A stretch of DNA of 64,000 bases from Apoda limacodes (GCA_946406115.1 OX291544.1:34241521-34305520), one strand, 5' to 3'. Counted from the stretch's first letter, positions 11,401-22,860 are shown. Notes: generated by a model not told the origin, from the sequence alone. Made by a program: numbers and translations.

Positions 11401-12068
11401 TAAGAATATTTTTCTAAAATAATACAATGTTTTAAGAAAACTTCTAAGAACGAATTCACTTCAACGAGTGAGAGAAAGCAGATAAATCTAATATGTAATC
11501 ATGATGTAGATAATTATATGATTTGGCCAAGCGTGATCGTCAAAAGTGGTAGGACCCGAAAACCGTTGTGTTAAATAAGTAGTAAACCCAGTTATTTTAG
11601 AGGCACGTCAGAGTAATATAGCAATCAATAATATACAAAATAAGCGTAAAAGAAAATAAATACCGCTAAAACTACGATCATAAATAATGCCTACTTTTGA
11701 GTTTTCACCATTTCTTAAGTCAGTACAAAACCTAAATAACGCAAATACTCGAATATCAAAACTAAAGGACACAAGTTCTAATGAGTTATATGATTTTTCG
11801 TCATTCCTACACAAAGAAACCCTAATTTAGGCTACTTCCACATTTAAAAGTAAAATCCATACGAATGTTAAATACATTAGTTTTGTAGTGTGGGAACCAG
11901 GTATCTAAGCGTTCAGGACTTGCGATCTGAAAGTAGGTTTAAGGGGCGCCCCCTTACGATGCACATCAGCGGTCACCTACACTAGCTAACCAGCGAAAAT
12001 AGTAAAACCCTACTAACGCCGCTAAGGATGGACATGGACTACACATAGTAATTACTGTATCTCTTGGC
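8446..12068. other. Long eroded non-coding stretch
   Basis: I see no convincing gene in about 3.6 kb. There are scattered TE-like scraps: near 8850-8970 and 10500-10600, several short segments of the type GAGTTATCCCACCGCTCAA are repeated with divergence. A short frame near 9270-9410 (containing FRDFLLADYEDANRIL) is not recognised. At about 10290 a CCCCCCTTGCTCG run precedes CT-rich DNA. The stretch lies between the Gypsy gag remnant at 401 and the Gypsy pol remnant at 12505, so parts may belong to that element or to insertions in it. Confidence 0.35.
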
Positions 12069-12118
12069 AGTTCTTTAGTGGTCTATATAATTATTATTAT
12101 ATAGACCACTAAAGAACT
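12069..12118. repeat. Perfect 23-bp hairpin with 4-nt loop
   Basis: The arms 12069-12091 and 12096-12118 are exact reverse complements (the left arm starts AGTTCTTTAGTGG), separated by TATT. It may be the collapsed remains of a small inverted-repeat element or a fold-back product. There is no U-tract or gene context to suggest a terminator. Confidence 0.9.
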
Positions 12119-12504
12119 AAATAAAACTGTCAATTTTTAAGGTGTCTAATTTAGAAAAATCAATCAGAATGTTGATTTTTATTTTGTGTCAACTCTATAG
12201 GACCGTCTGCTTTAACATTAAATTTGAATCTAATACAGTTACTTTTAGATCCATTATAATGTAGCCAACAAGAAATATATTTTATTAGCATTTAAGCCAG
12301 GCGCGAGGAATTTTTAACCACTCACATATGAAAGTCGACCAGTTTAACTTGAACAATAGCAAATATTTAAGAAAAGATAACACTCAAGTATCTTTCATGT
12401 TGATAACGATTGAAGCTTGTCTGCCTTAGGTCGAGTTTTAGTCTCCTTTAAATATTGGAAGTGATTCTTACAAAATGTCTCAGAAATAAATTTTACAGGA
12501 TTTT

Positions 12505-14290
12505 ACTGTGGCTAAAGCGTGTAAGCATGTTAGTTTAGGTTTAGACTTCTTGAGGAAAAATAATTGTATCGTCAACTTGAGTAATCGGTGGTTAACGATT
12601 AAGTGAAAGGTATTTGTATCATTCAGAACATGCGAATAATACGTCATGAAACGGGTACCGAAAGATATGTATAATATATGCTGTTTAAAACAATTAAAGA
12701 CGACTCGTATGATACAAAAAAGTTCCCAAAAAGTTATAGTCCAAGAGTTGGTGCAGGTTCCCAAATAGAGAGGTAGGGGAATAATAGTGGTAACATAATA
12801 CAAAATAGATTTAAGGTAGGATATAACGAGGAGATAATTTAACATTACTAGTGAATTAAGCAAAGGTGAAATGGATAAAATGTATTTTATTTTATTTTGA
12901 AATACAGACAGATTTACATTCGATAAATTTAAGTTATAGAGATGTAATGTAGTGCCAGTCTCTATAGATATGATAGATAATACGCCTGCCTATCAAGAAC
13001 CATATAGGGTATCGGCTGCGCAAGAGAAAATCATCGAGGAGCAACTTCAGCATATATTAAAAATGGGGGTTATTCGGGAATCCCAAAGAAATTTTGCGAG
13101 TCCTTTAGTATTAGTAAACAAAGAGGATGGACTATAGGAAATTAAATTAGAATTCCGCGTTTTGAGGACATTCTTCAAGATTTAAAAGGTGTGATTCATT
13201 TTTGTGAATTGGATTTAAACTCGGGTTATTTTCAATTAGCTTTAGAAGAGAGTGAGAAACATAAAACGGCATTCATAAGCAGTTCCAATAATTACGAATC
13301 GAGAGTTTTTACCATTTGGATTGAAAACAAGTCAAAGTTTCTTCCAGAAAACGATGAATACGATCTTAAAAGAATTGTTAGAGAAAAGAGTGTTAGTTTA
13401 TGTAGATAACATTATAATTTATCATGAAAATTTAGCAGGATAGCGTAGTTTATTAGAAAAAACATTTCAAAAATTACGTCAGGCAAATCTAACATTGAAA
13501 CCATCTAAATGTACATTTGGTAATATTAAATTAAAACTATGATGATACAATAAATAGTGCATATAGTGTCTAGAAACGGAATATTGCCGGATAAAAGTAA
13601 ATTAAAACGAATTGACGTCATAAAAGCTCCGAAAAATATTAAAGAGGTAAGGACATTAGTAGGATTTTTATCATATTATAAGAAGTTCATTGCAAATTTT
13701 CCAAAAATAGCACTTCCACTGGCAGATCTGACCCGTAAAAATAGAATTTTTTTTTGGGGAGAGAGACAGCACTACAGAAGTTATTAGGAAAATTAAAAGT
13801 ACCTGCGTTATTACGCTATTTCTCAGATGAGATAGGGTTAATAACAAAACTAGCAACGGGCGCGAGCGACACATGTTTAAGAGCAGTGTTATTACAGGGT
13901 AAATCTGAAAAAGAAATGTTCCCGATAACATTTGCATCAAGAAAACTTTCAGAAGCAGAAAAAAAAAATTCAATTACAGAGAAAGAATGCTTAGCATTAG
14001 TTTGGGCATTAAATTTCTTTAGAAGCTATATATGGGGAAACACAATACAAGTAGACACTGACCATAAAGCGTTATGTTGGTTGGCAAGTAATAGAAATAG
14101 GACATGTAGGAATTGCGCGATGGATTTTAGCATTGCAGGAATTTTAATTTACGGTCTATCATGTAAAGGGGGCAAAAAAATCTTTAGCCGATTACATGTC
14201 ACGATATGCAAGTGAGGACGCAGACCAAACGAAGGAACAAGCAGAATTCGAAGATAATTTAATGGTTTTATCAATTCAACGTAATCATTT
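12505..14290 (+). pseudogene. Ty3/Gypsy pol remnant (protease end, RT, RNase H)
   Basis: Several frames together carry conserved Gypsy pol blocks in order. The linker after the protease has SLGLDFLRKNNCIV (about 12535-12580). The RT start has AYQEPYRVS and SPLVLVNKEDG (12970-13130). The palm has ELDLNSGYFQLAL (13205-13245). The catalytic box reads YVDN instead of YVDD (about 13400), so one catalytic Asp is lost. The thumb and RNase H parts have FASRKLSEAEKK, EKECLALVWAL and DTDHKALCWL (13930-14090). A short part of the post-RNase H linker follows to about 14290, and no integrase is seen. Stops and frameshifts are numerous, so the element is dead. It lies within the left-hand intron or flank of the lectin gene and could be the distal half of the element beginning at 401. 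Confidence 0.8.
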
Positions 14291-14624
14291 AATATATAAG
14301 AACAAAATCGGGATAAATTTTGCAAATTTTGTTAATTACAATATATTTCGCGTATACCTATTGCAATAAATCATTAATTTATTGTAGCCGTTAAGAATGG
14401 CAAGGCTGTTCAAAGTTTTTCTATGAAAATAAGAAAAGTGTTACTTCTTAAGTTGTATTGTCACAGATAAATAAAATTATGCCGATGCTGAAAATTAAGC
14501 TCATACCTACTTATTAAGCTCATTCCTAATTATTAATTTTCCTCTTGTGGTGATTTTATTTATTCAGGATCGAAGTTTTTGGACATAGTCACCGTTTTCA
14601 CTGCTACCATACACTTTCACTTAC

Positions 14625-15493
14625 CACTATCCGTTGTGCCACATTCATTCAACTGCAGGTCTTTGTTTCTTTTATAACAAATGAATGGATAGACTGAATC
14701 ACATTCCACCTGTGCTAGAGTCCCGTGCTGGTTAAGAGAAATACAGCTTCCATGGCCATTTGGCTCTGCTTCAGTCCATTTGTGAGGGATTGCAGACAGA
14801 GGAATTCCTGAAAGACAAAATTAGATCTTCAAGTTAAATTTAAAAGAAACTTACATTGAAATCATAATATACAATTCCAAACCTTCAATTGATGAAAAGT
14901 CCCATTTAGAATATGCCTGAATTCCAGTATAAACTTGTCCACTTGAAACGCAATTGGACTTTATGATGTCGGTCATAGCGTCGATGAGTTCAGGAGTTGG
15001 TGATGCAAGTTGTGCACCTGGAAAAAATGCTTCATCAAATACTTGCATGAAATCAAGTTTTGTTAAAAAAATTTAATGTAAATTACGGAATTTCTATTGT
15101 ACAAGCATTTAATTTGGCCAGTAAAATAAAAAAATGGTTATAAACAGTATAAAATGGAGTTCAATTTATTTCCAATTGTGTCTTGTCTTAAAAAAAAATT
15201 TGGATACACAGTTTGAACATAATCACAAATAAACAGACCGCTTTGTTTGTTAAAAGGTCTGTTTATTTACAATGTCTTGTTAGCAATAGAAATTTCTACA
15301 TCAGTTTAAGGGTGTACAACCTTCCATTTCCTATTCCTTAGATACTCATTTGTAATCGTCACTTCTGTTATAAGATTACCTTCATAATGACACTTCAACC
15401 TCGCTTCTTCCCAGGGCGTCGGTATATCATGGAACTTAAGCCAACCTCCACATTTTTCAAGGTAGTTGTAGTCACACCGCCATCTATCGCCTC
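14625..15493 (-). CDS. C-type lectin (immulectin-like), three internal exons
   Basis: Three minus-strand exons with canonical splice sites fit together: 15493-15380, 15017-14883 and 14807-14625. Each intron is GT-AG and every junction is phase 1 (exons of 114, 135 and 183 nt), giving 144 codons with no stop. The product is a C-type lectin-like domain. The first exon has the GGWLKFHDIPTPWEEARLKC block, the second begins after a CHYEG junction with AQLASPTPEL, and the third has WTEAEPNGHGSC and FICYKR. The EPN tripeptide is the mannose-type sugar-binding motif of this fold. Such proteins are secreted pattern-recognition receptors of insect haemolymph. The last exon ends in a good donor (GTAAGT) with a linker-like tail, so further exons, perhaps a second lectin domain, are expected to the left. 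A signal-peptide exon is expected to the right. Neither is visible. Confidence 0.82.
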
Positions 15494-15547
15494 CTGCAAT
15501 CAATAATTGTAATACACACATATGTTAATACTTCTACCAAGATAGGA

Positions 15548-15712
15548 TTTCTCTAAGGACTACAGTATGGGGTCCTTCAAGAAAGAAGTTATTGAATTTC
15601 TGAAGGGTCAGCAACGCGCGAGTGAAACCCCAGGTGTTACAAGCGTCCATAGGCCACGGTGACCGCTTACCATCAGGCGGGCCATGTGCCTGTTTGCTAC
15701 CTTAGTGGTATA
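15548..15712 (+). mobile_element. LINE 3'-end fragment with A-rich tail
   Basis: Contains TTCTCTAAGGACTACAGTAT, the GCTTACCATCAGGCGG block and a short A run after GTGGTATAA. It matches the 3' end of the LINE fragments at 51744-52145 (plus) and 63645-64000 (minus). Only the last codons and the 3' UTR remain. It lies just upstream (in gene orientation) of the first visible lectin exon, probably in an intron. Confidence 0.75.
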
Positions 15713-16510
15713 AAAAAAAAGGATTGATTTACAATAATCAAAACTGTGCTGTGTTAGCAAATATATTCTACTAACAGCAAAGAATACGATTAAAAAAGAA
15801 AATAAGATTCAAAAATAACGTATACGAAATAGGTTGCCTTATCGAGGCGTAAATAGATTTTAAGAATTTATAATTAGAGAAACTATGGTACTGTATCTAT
15901 GAACATTTATGGGACAGGGCGTATAAAGATACACTAATGAATAACATTTTATCTGAAATTCACGATAATTCAATGTTAGGAGGTGTTTCTTCCCTTTGGC
16001 GTTTTGACGGATTTGGGGAAGTAAATTATGATACATATCATCAAAAACATATTAAAGTAAAAAAAAAATGTTGACCTGTGTCAGCCCTACTGGTAGCCTC
16101 ATTGGGGGAAGGGACTGGTTATTATACCTTGTATAAAACAATAGTGAATTGTATTGTACCTTATTGCAATGCAAACTTTAATTAACAATAAATCTTGTAT
16201 ACAACAACAGTCAAGTAATAATTAACTAAAAAAAAATAATAATTAAATAAAAATTTGTATAATAAATGAAAGAATCCAAAATACATAAAAATATTGCGTA
16301 GACTAAATAACGTTAATTTTTAAAAATTGATGTTAATCGGGGAACAGCGGTCTTGATGGTAGGAGGTGCCACCCCCAACTGATGTCCAATAGTAGCATGG
16401 CCTTTAGGTAGTGTTTAAGGTCTATCAGGACTAACACAGCAGTTTAAACATTTGAGTTTCAACATGCCGCAGACCTTGGAAGCAGCGGCTTCCGAAACTA
16501 ATCTTCATTC
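15713..16510. other. No gene seen; probable 3' flank or LTR of the BEL/Pao remnant
   Basis: AT-rich. Near 16360-16385, read on the minus strand, a G-rich GTTGGGGGTGG tract lies close to the end of the pol remnant and may be the polypurine tract and 3' LTR start. This is unproven because no matching 5' LTR was found. No coding signal was seen. Confidence 0.35.
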
Positions 16511-17899
16511 TTAGTTGTCAAATTGAAAAAGAGGACAAATTTTAGAGAATGCTCGTCTCGTGATGCCCGTCGACGTTTCAATGTCAGCAACCCTGGATAT
16601 GCCCTCTTTTCCCGAAAATGTCTGGATGATGCGCCCTAAATACCATTTCAAGGGCGGCAAATTGTCATCTTTTATTAAGACTAAAGTGTTTCTTGACAAG
16701 TCTTCTTTGTTGCTCCACCATATAGTCCTTGATTGTAGTTGTGAGATGTACTCCTTGGACCACCGCTTCCAAAAATGCTGTCGTAATTGCTCCACTCTTT
16801 CGTAGCGTATGAGTCGAGATACAGGCTTTTGTGTTACGTCTTAGCATACAGGCGCAGATAGAGGGCGACCGACTAGGTAGTCGGATGGAGTAAGAGGAAC
16901 ATAGTCATGGGGATCAGAAGACATGGGAGTAAGAGGACGGGAGTTAAGATTGACTTCTATTTGAGTTAATACTGTAGTGAATTCCTCGAAGGTTAGGTTA
17001 GCGTTACCTACTACGCGACGTAAGTGATACTTACAACACTTAACGCCAGCTTCCCATAATCCAGCAAAATGACTTGCGTATGGCGGAATATATATTTTGA
17101 CTGGTGGCGTACTCTTTTTTATCGTTTGAGCAGTCCTTAAATAATTTTAATCATTTTTTAATCCGACAAAATGATTGCCATTATCAGAGAATATTTCGAT
17201 AGGTTTACCACGGCGTGAAATAAAACGTTTTAAAGCTAGTAAATATGCATCTTTAGATAAATCACTAACAAGTTCCAAATGTATTGCATGAGTTGTGAGA
17301 CATACAAATAAACAAACGTAAGCCTTTATAGTTTCTGAGCCTCTGCCTTTTTTACAATTCAGAATGAGGACTGGTCCAAAGTAGTCGACACCACAATATA
17401 AAAACGGAAAACCGGAAATTAGTCTTTCCTTTGGTAAGTTACCCATTTTTGGCGTGAGGGTCTTACCACGTATTCGCTTACACGTGACGCAATCGTAAAC
17501 AATTTTTCGCGCGAGATTTCTACCGGACAATGGCCACCATGTCTGCCTTATAGAAGAAAGCAGTAACAAAGGTGCTGCATGACATAAGTTTTTGTGTTCT
17601 TGTCGAAAAAGAAAAACAGTAAAACGGTGCTTGGCTGAAATTAAAATAGGATGTTTTATATCGAAAGTTAGCTCGGCTGAGTCTTGAAGTCGACCACCAA
17701 CTCTAATTAATTTATCGCTGTCTAAAAACAAGCTAAGTTTAGCTAAAGTGTTAGTTGAGTTCAAGCAACAGTTTTTTACTAACATAGCGTATTCCTCACT
17801 GAAACATTCGAACTGACATTGCCTCACTAGCAACTTAGTGGTTTCGTTCAGTTCCTCAGTTGTCACAGTACCTGTGCGACGGTTAATTTTGTTACGCAA
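16511..17899 (-). pseudogene. BEL/Pao pol: integrase part
   Basis: Minus-strand remnant of a BEL/Pao integrase. Residues in order: the LIRVGGRL block that precedes the integrase in this family (about 17705), a zinc-binding region with HKNLCHA and CVTCKR, then the catalytic core with FLYCGVDYFGP (first Asp) and FSDNGNHFVG (second Asp, about 17170). The core continues in another frame with [11 protein letters not shown] (Glu, about 17065) and NSRPLTPM. The C-terminal DUF5641-like end has FWKRWSKEYISQLQ and PPLKWYLGRI (16511-16795). At least two frame breaks (near 17147 and 16850) disable it. It continues upstream into the RNase H part at 18205. Confidence 0.83.
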
Positions 17900-18204
17900 A
17901 TTGTAAACAAAACGCAGTGCATAAGCAGTGCTACGAGTTATCCTATTGTATTGAGAATAATTTTCAAACGAAATAAGCGAAATTGAATTAAATTGATTAC
18001 ATAATAATACCCATAAATTATTATTATTGTTCTATTGGATAGTCACTGTCTTTGTTTGTATTATTTGAAGAAAATAAAGACGGTTCGTGAAGAAATTGTG
18101 GCCCCTCCCACCACAGGGAACAGGAACTAAGCGAATTTAAGTTAGTTTGACGTGTAGGGATATCGGAGGGACTGGACTAACATGGCGTCAAGGATGATCG
18201 TTAG

Positions 18205-19315
18205 TTAGCTCGTGTATTTTAGCAGTTCTGTTTTGAACAAATTCGGATGCATATGCAACCAGCCAAGTACAATGGTTGAATCTAACCAAAAGTTAACCGT
18301 ATTAAATTGGCAACGAGGGGATTTTTTTATTTTATTGTTTAACCTAGCGCCTATTAACGCACCGCATAATTCAAGTCTAGGTATACTAGTAGGTTTTAAT
18401 GGTGCTACCTTAGCCTTAGAGCACAAGAGTCGTACAGATACGCGCTCATCGGCGCCGATGGCTCGAATGAAGGCGCATGCACCGTACGCAGTCTGTGACG
18501 CGTCAGTGAATATAGGTAGTTCTATCTGTGTATACGGTAAAACATTTATCACACAACGCGGCACCGTAATGCTATTAAGAATTGATAAATTAGAAATAAA
18601 CTGTTCCCAAGCGTTAGCGATGTCTTGGGGTACCTTTTCATCCCAGTCTAATTTTAATAGCCACAGTTTTGTAATAAAACTTTTGCGATAATTATTATTG
18701 GGCTTAGTAAACTCAGTGGATCATATATTTGTGATAAATATGATAAGATAGTGCGCTTTGTAATTAAATTTGAATTAGTTTGAAATTTAGTGTTGAAATG
18801 CAGTTCATCCGGATTGCTATTCCAACCTATGCCTAAGGTTTTCGATTGAAGATTTTCTCCCATAGGTAAAATTTTAGAAGTAGAAGTACTTTCTCGCGTA
18901 TGACATTCTGTTTCGAAATTAAAAACCCACTTACGTAACGGAAAACATCCGGACATTAAACATTTAGAAGTTTCGTCACAGATACGTAACAATGTGTCCT
19001 TTTCCTCATGATCAGTGATCATGTCATCAACGTAAAAGTCTTATTTTATGGTTCTGGTGACGTCAGTCGATGAGAAATTATGGTTACTTTCTTCTGAGCA
19101 TCCGGTGTTTGTCTGTGAGTAATTTTGAGCAAGATACTTTAAGCATCTTACACTCAAAAATGGACTGCTGGCTAGACCATGTGTAACGGTATTAAGTTGA
19201 TAGACTTGAAGTTCATCTGACGGGTTCTCACGCCACAAGATCAATTGAAGGTCACGTTGCTTATTTTCCAGCATCACCTGTCGGTTCATCTTCTCAACAT
19301 CAGCATAGGCTACGT
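18205..19315 (-). pseudogene. BEL/Pao pol: RT C-terminal half and RNase H
   Basis: Reading from 19315 down: RT palm residues around YADVEKMNRQV, then GLASSPFLSVRCL. The catalytic box FYVDDMITD follows at about 19035-19010, then the connection region with LGIGWNSNPDEL and SQIYDPLSLLSP. The RNase H part has PIFTDASQTAYGACAF and IPRLELCGALIGARL (18560-18300). Between 18200 and 17900 a decayed linker still shows SLWWEGPQFL. Stops at several points. The element's RT is cut at 19315 and resumes at about 22197, with foreign DNA between. Confidence 0.83.
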
Positions 19316-20079
19316 ATGGTTATTTGTAATAGTCCATACATAGTGTAAAGGTTAAAATTGCGTGGAGCCATTCTGTGAATCTCGCACTCGCACATTAACA
19401 TTATCAGAACTGTCAATAATATTAACCTTAAATCGACAAAATTAGGTTTAGTTTTCTTTATACTAACCAGTTTATTTAAACCGTTCTTATATCTTTTGGT
19501 TTCTTTACCTAACAAATTAATTAGGTGTAAACTGCAGTGTTGTTCTAAATAGGTAGTGTTTATTTCGCAATTAATGTTATCTGCCCGGTGGTGTGATCCA
19601 TAGGCGCTGCGACAGAAATTGGCGAGCCTAAGGTTCAAATCACGGTTTTTCCGTATTGAGTATTTTTGTTAGGAATTACTTTTTTTATGTTTTCATCTAG
19701 TGTCATCTTGACATCTAGTTCTCTCTGAAAAGGACCAGTTGGTATGAGAACTTTTTGTTTTGTTTGCAAGAATTAAAACACATGCAATCAAATAAAAATG
19801 GATTTTATTAAAATTTTATAAATCATAAATAAAGGTTTTTTGATAAATGTCTCTTTTTTCTATATATATATTTCCTATGGTTATAGCTTAAGTATTCGTT
19901 TTCTTAATGAAAAGAAAATTGAAACTTAACCATAAGAATAAAAAAAAAATACAAGTCACCATTCATTCGATAACGCTGCTATATTTTTAAAAATAACAAA
20001 GTAAAAAAAATATTTTATGTCTTAAATATATTGAAATGAAAAATAATATCTGTAAGAAAAATAGTACTTTATTTTTAGG

Positions 20080-20450
20080 GTTCCGTACCCAAGGGGTAAT
20101 TAGCGGAACCCAATTACTAAGACTCCGGCTGTATCTCATGAACCGTGACAGTTAGACAGTTGAAATTTTCTAAGAAGATATATTTCTGTTGCCGGTATAA
20201 CAACAAATACTAAAAACAGAATAAAATAAATATTAAAGGGGGCTCCCATACAACAAACGTGATTTTTTTGCTCGATTTTGCTCGATATTGCAAACGGCAA
20301 CAAGTAGACGCTTAAAATATTTACAAAATATTAAATAGAAGAATAAAACAAAAATTTAAGGGGGGCTCCGATACAACAAAAGTATTTTTTTTCCGTTTTT
20401 ATAGATAATGGTACGGAACCCTTCGTGGGCCAGTCCGACTCGCTTATATA
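20080..20450 (-). repeat. Lepidopteran-type dispersed repeat (GGGTTCCGTACCC family)
   Basis: Bounded by GGGTTCCGTACCC-like and GGTACGGAACCCTTCGTG segments, with CTGTATCTCATGAACCGTGA and CTCCCATACAACAAA inside. These near-inverted ends suggest a non-autonomous DNA element. A diverged relative in the opposite orientation lies at about 51290-51743. It has no coding capacity. It sits immediately 3' of the Tc1-like transposase remnant. Confidence 0.6.
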
Positions 20451-20589
20451 ATATAACCTCCATTATTTTCAATTACAGCAAGTAAGCGCCGCCGCATAGA
20501 TCCGACTATATTAGAACAGATCTGTTCCTCTAATATTGTCCCAAATTTCTACACAGTGAGTCTTAAATGACTCTATAGTTCTTTCATTT

Positions 20590-21292
20590 CACATGTCTCA
20601 TCTTTGCACCATCAAACCCCATAGGTTTTCTATGGACCAGCCGCAGTCATCCACCCCCACATATTAAGTGATATCCGTCCAGATTCCATATTTGGGACAA
20701 CATTTTGTTCTGCATAACGGGTTCCATTTCTGCGCCACAAATAAACCCTCCCGTTTTCAGATGATGCAAACGACTTCTCATCGGTGAATAAGGTGTGCTC
20801 CCAGACAAAATCTAAATACTCCCTTGCAAACAACAATCTATTTTGTTTAGTTAAAAACGGTTTTTTAACTGGCTTTCTATGATGCAATCCTTCAATATGC
20901 AGAGCTCGACGAACAGTGTGTGTATGAAACCATTGTTCCACCATAAATCTTCTTTGAGTCGCATCAATGTGCTGCGAGAGTCCACTTCGAGGTCGAGTTG
21001 ACAAATTCCCCTCCTCTTGGTTGCGTGAGAGCCAACGCTTTACGATAATCCACTAAAACCCAAATAGCCAGATTAAAATAAACATTTTTCAAACTACTGA
21101 ATTATATTTTCAATTTTGTTTAGTTATTTACTTACAAAAAAGTATGGTATTAAAAAAATATGATATAACATTAACATCAAACAAAATACTTACGGTAAAA
21201 CCAGTCTCATTGCAAATTTGAGATATATTGTAAGCCATATTATATAGTTCTGTAATACGCATCCTCTCTTGAATATTAATATTGGCCTGCAT
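20590..21292 (-). pseudogene. Tc1-like transposase remnant with a probable intron
   Basis: Minus-strand gene fragment of the Tc1/mariner superfamily, a cut-and-paste transposase. The N-terminal helix-turn-helix part (21292-21194) has RMRITELYNMAYNISQICNE. A GT-AG segment at 21193-21053 (donor GTAAGTAT, acceptor TTTTAG) interrupts it. Joining across this keeps the frame and leads into KRWLSRNQEEGNLSTRPRSG, the expected second helix-turn-helix and linker. The DDE part follows with TLFTDEKSF (first Asp) and NGRVYLWRRNGTRY. It ends at about 20630 after GWMTAAGP, so the second and third acidic residues are missing. It is therefore truncated and inactive. It lies in the insert that breaks the BEL/Pao RT. 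Confidence 0.75.
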
Positions 21293-21496
21293 AGTTTTTT
21301 CAGCAAAGAAATTTAATAAAAACACCAAACAAACTTGTCAACACAAGCAATAAAAAAAACTTCTTCGGCAAATAGCTACCAATGTTGTGTCCGCATCTTA
21401 ATAGCTAAATAAAAACACCAAACAACCTTGTCAGCACAAGCTCCCCAGAAACAAATTAACAAAGAGAAAAATAAAATGTCTACCCACGTAGTGTTT

Positions 21497-22228
21497 GCAT
21501 CTTGATAGCTATTAGAAAAATTGTCTAAGCTGTTTAACTGAACAATATATTCATTATTCGTAAAATGTAACAAAAACAAAAAGAAAGGCATAAGGTGAGG
21601 TTCACCACAACCTGCATTGTACTGAGTACACGTATTAAGATCTGATACGTCTATCCACTAGGCTACGGATACGATAATTTTCTTAATGAAATTATTATAT
21701 ACAGTTTTAAATGAAACTAATGTTACTCAGGTTCTACAAGACATTTTACTTTATTTCTTTAAGTGTGTGAGTGACTACGCCTTGCCACACTATTTTGTTT
21801 GGAAATTCTATATGCAGTTTTGCAACTGACCGTACCTATGCTTTCGAAAACAAATCATGATAGCATCTTGATAGCTATTAGAAAAATTGTCTAAGCTGTT
21901 TAACTGAACTATATATTTATAATTCGTAAAATGTAACAAAAACAAAAAGAAAGGCATAAGGTGAGGTTCACCACAACCTGCATTGCACTGAGTATACGTA
22001 TTAAGATCTGATACGTCTATCCACTAGGCTACGGATACGATAATTTTCTTAATGAAATTATTATATACAGTATTAAATGAAACTAATGTTACTCAGGTTC
22101 TACAAAACATTTTACTTTATTTCATTAAGTGTGTGAGTGACTACGCCTTGCCACACTATTTTGTTTGGAAATTCTATATGCAGATTTGCAACTGACCGTA
22201 CCTATGCTTTCTAAAACAAAGCAGAATA
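21497..22228. repeat. 366-bp direct tandem duplication (two copies)
   Basis: Copy 1 starts at 21497 and copy 2 at 21863 (GCATCTTGATAGCTATTAG in both). They are nearly identical over the whole unit, with only a few substitutions. The right end of copy 2 is the BEL/Pao RT sequence itself, and copy 1 carries a diverged version of the same edge. Each copy also contains, on the minus strand, GTAGCCTAGTGGATAGACG, which resembles a polymerase III A box. The unit may therefore include a tRNA-derived SINE head. Confidence 0.85.
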
Positions 22229-22860
22229 GCTATCAAGTCACCCTGTTTAGCAGGACCTACCATTTGAAGGTCATTAAGTGATATTCCGTTCGAAGACGGT
22301 AAACTGCCATTGAATACAGTTCGAAGTTTGATCGTAGTACTGTGTTCCCGGAAAACCCAGTGATGTGGAAGAAAGTAGTGTGGATTTCCATAACTAGTAA
22401 CGCGAGTCATGTATCCTAATTTAAGGTACTCATTTATAAATTCTATATTCAATTTTTTATATGCTTTATTGCGACTAAATCTTTGTTCAAGCGCTTCAAA
22501 ACAACGTTTAGCTCTAGTATAAGACTCACCTAAGTTTTCAGGTTGAAATTTAAACGGAATACACACAAAAAACCTACCATCTGAGTTTCGCGTCGTTGTT
22601 TGAACAAAGTGATCTTCGCATGCACGTTCTTCAGCAGTGTGAATATATAAGCTTTTGTGCGGCAAATCTTCAAGTTCCCAAAATCGACGTAGCTGTTCGT
22701 CTAAGGAGCTTAAGCATTCTATCTCTAAATTTACAAAGTTACACTGGACCCGTTTTTCGTAATGCATATTTGAGAAAATTGGACCGGATAATATCCAACC
22801 AAGCTTTGTGTTTTGTAGAAAAGGGCCGTTAGGTAAACGCATCATACCCTTTAATAACAA
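22198..22860 (-). pseudogene. BEL/Pao pol: RT N-terminal half
   Basis: Open minus-strand stretch typical of the region between protease and RT palm in BEL/Pao elements: LGWILSGPI, LRRFWELEDLP, CEDHFVQTTTRNSDGRFFV, then FEALEQRFSRN and YFLPHHWVFREHSTT. In the last of these, the usual HHGV motif is changed to HHWV. It ends in LNDLQMVGPAKQGDL and is cut at about 22197 by the insertion described at 19320. The frame itself has no stop over more than 200 codons. Confidence 0.85.

Larger units (their letters stand above)
19320..22197. mobile_element. Composite insertion inside the BEL/Pao RT
   Basis: The minus-strand RT reads ...FRKHRY at about 22200 and resumes with YADVEKMN at 19315. TACG occurs at both junctions and may be the target duplication. 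The roughly 2.9-kb insert holds a Tc1-like transposase remnant, a dispersed repeat and part of a 366-bp tandem duplication. An open frame at 19300-19638 (minus) is not recognised. No terminal inverted repeats of the whole insert were found, so it may have arisen in several steps. Confidence 0.55.

Noticed and set aside
12480..12863. 127-codon minus-strand frame
   Set aside because: Opposite strand to the Gypsy protease-RT linker (GLDFLRKNNC motif); a shadow.
19300..19638. 112-codon minus-strand frame as part of BEL/Pao pol
   Set aside because: Lies mostly in the inserted DNA; residues do not match RT, RNase H or protease. Only the last few codons belong to RT.
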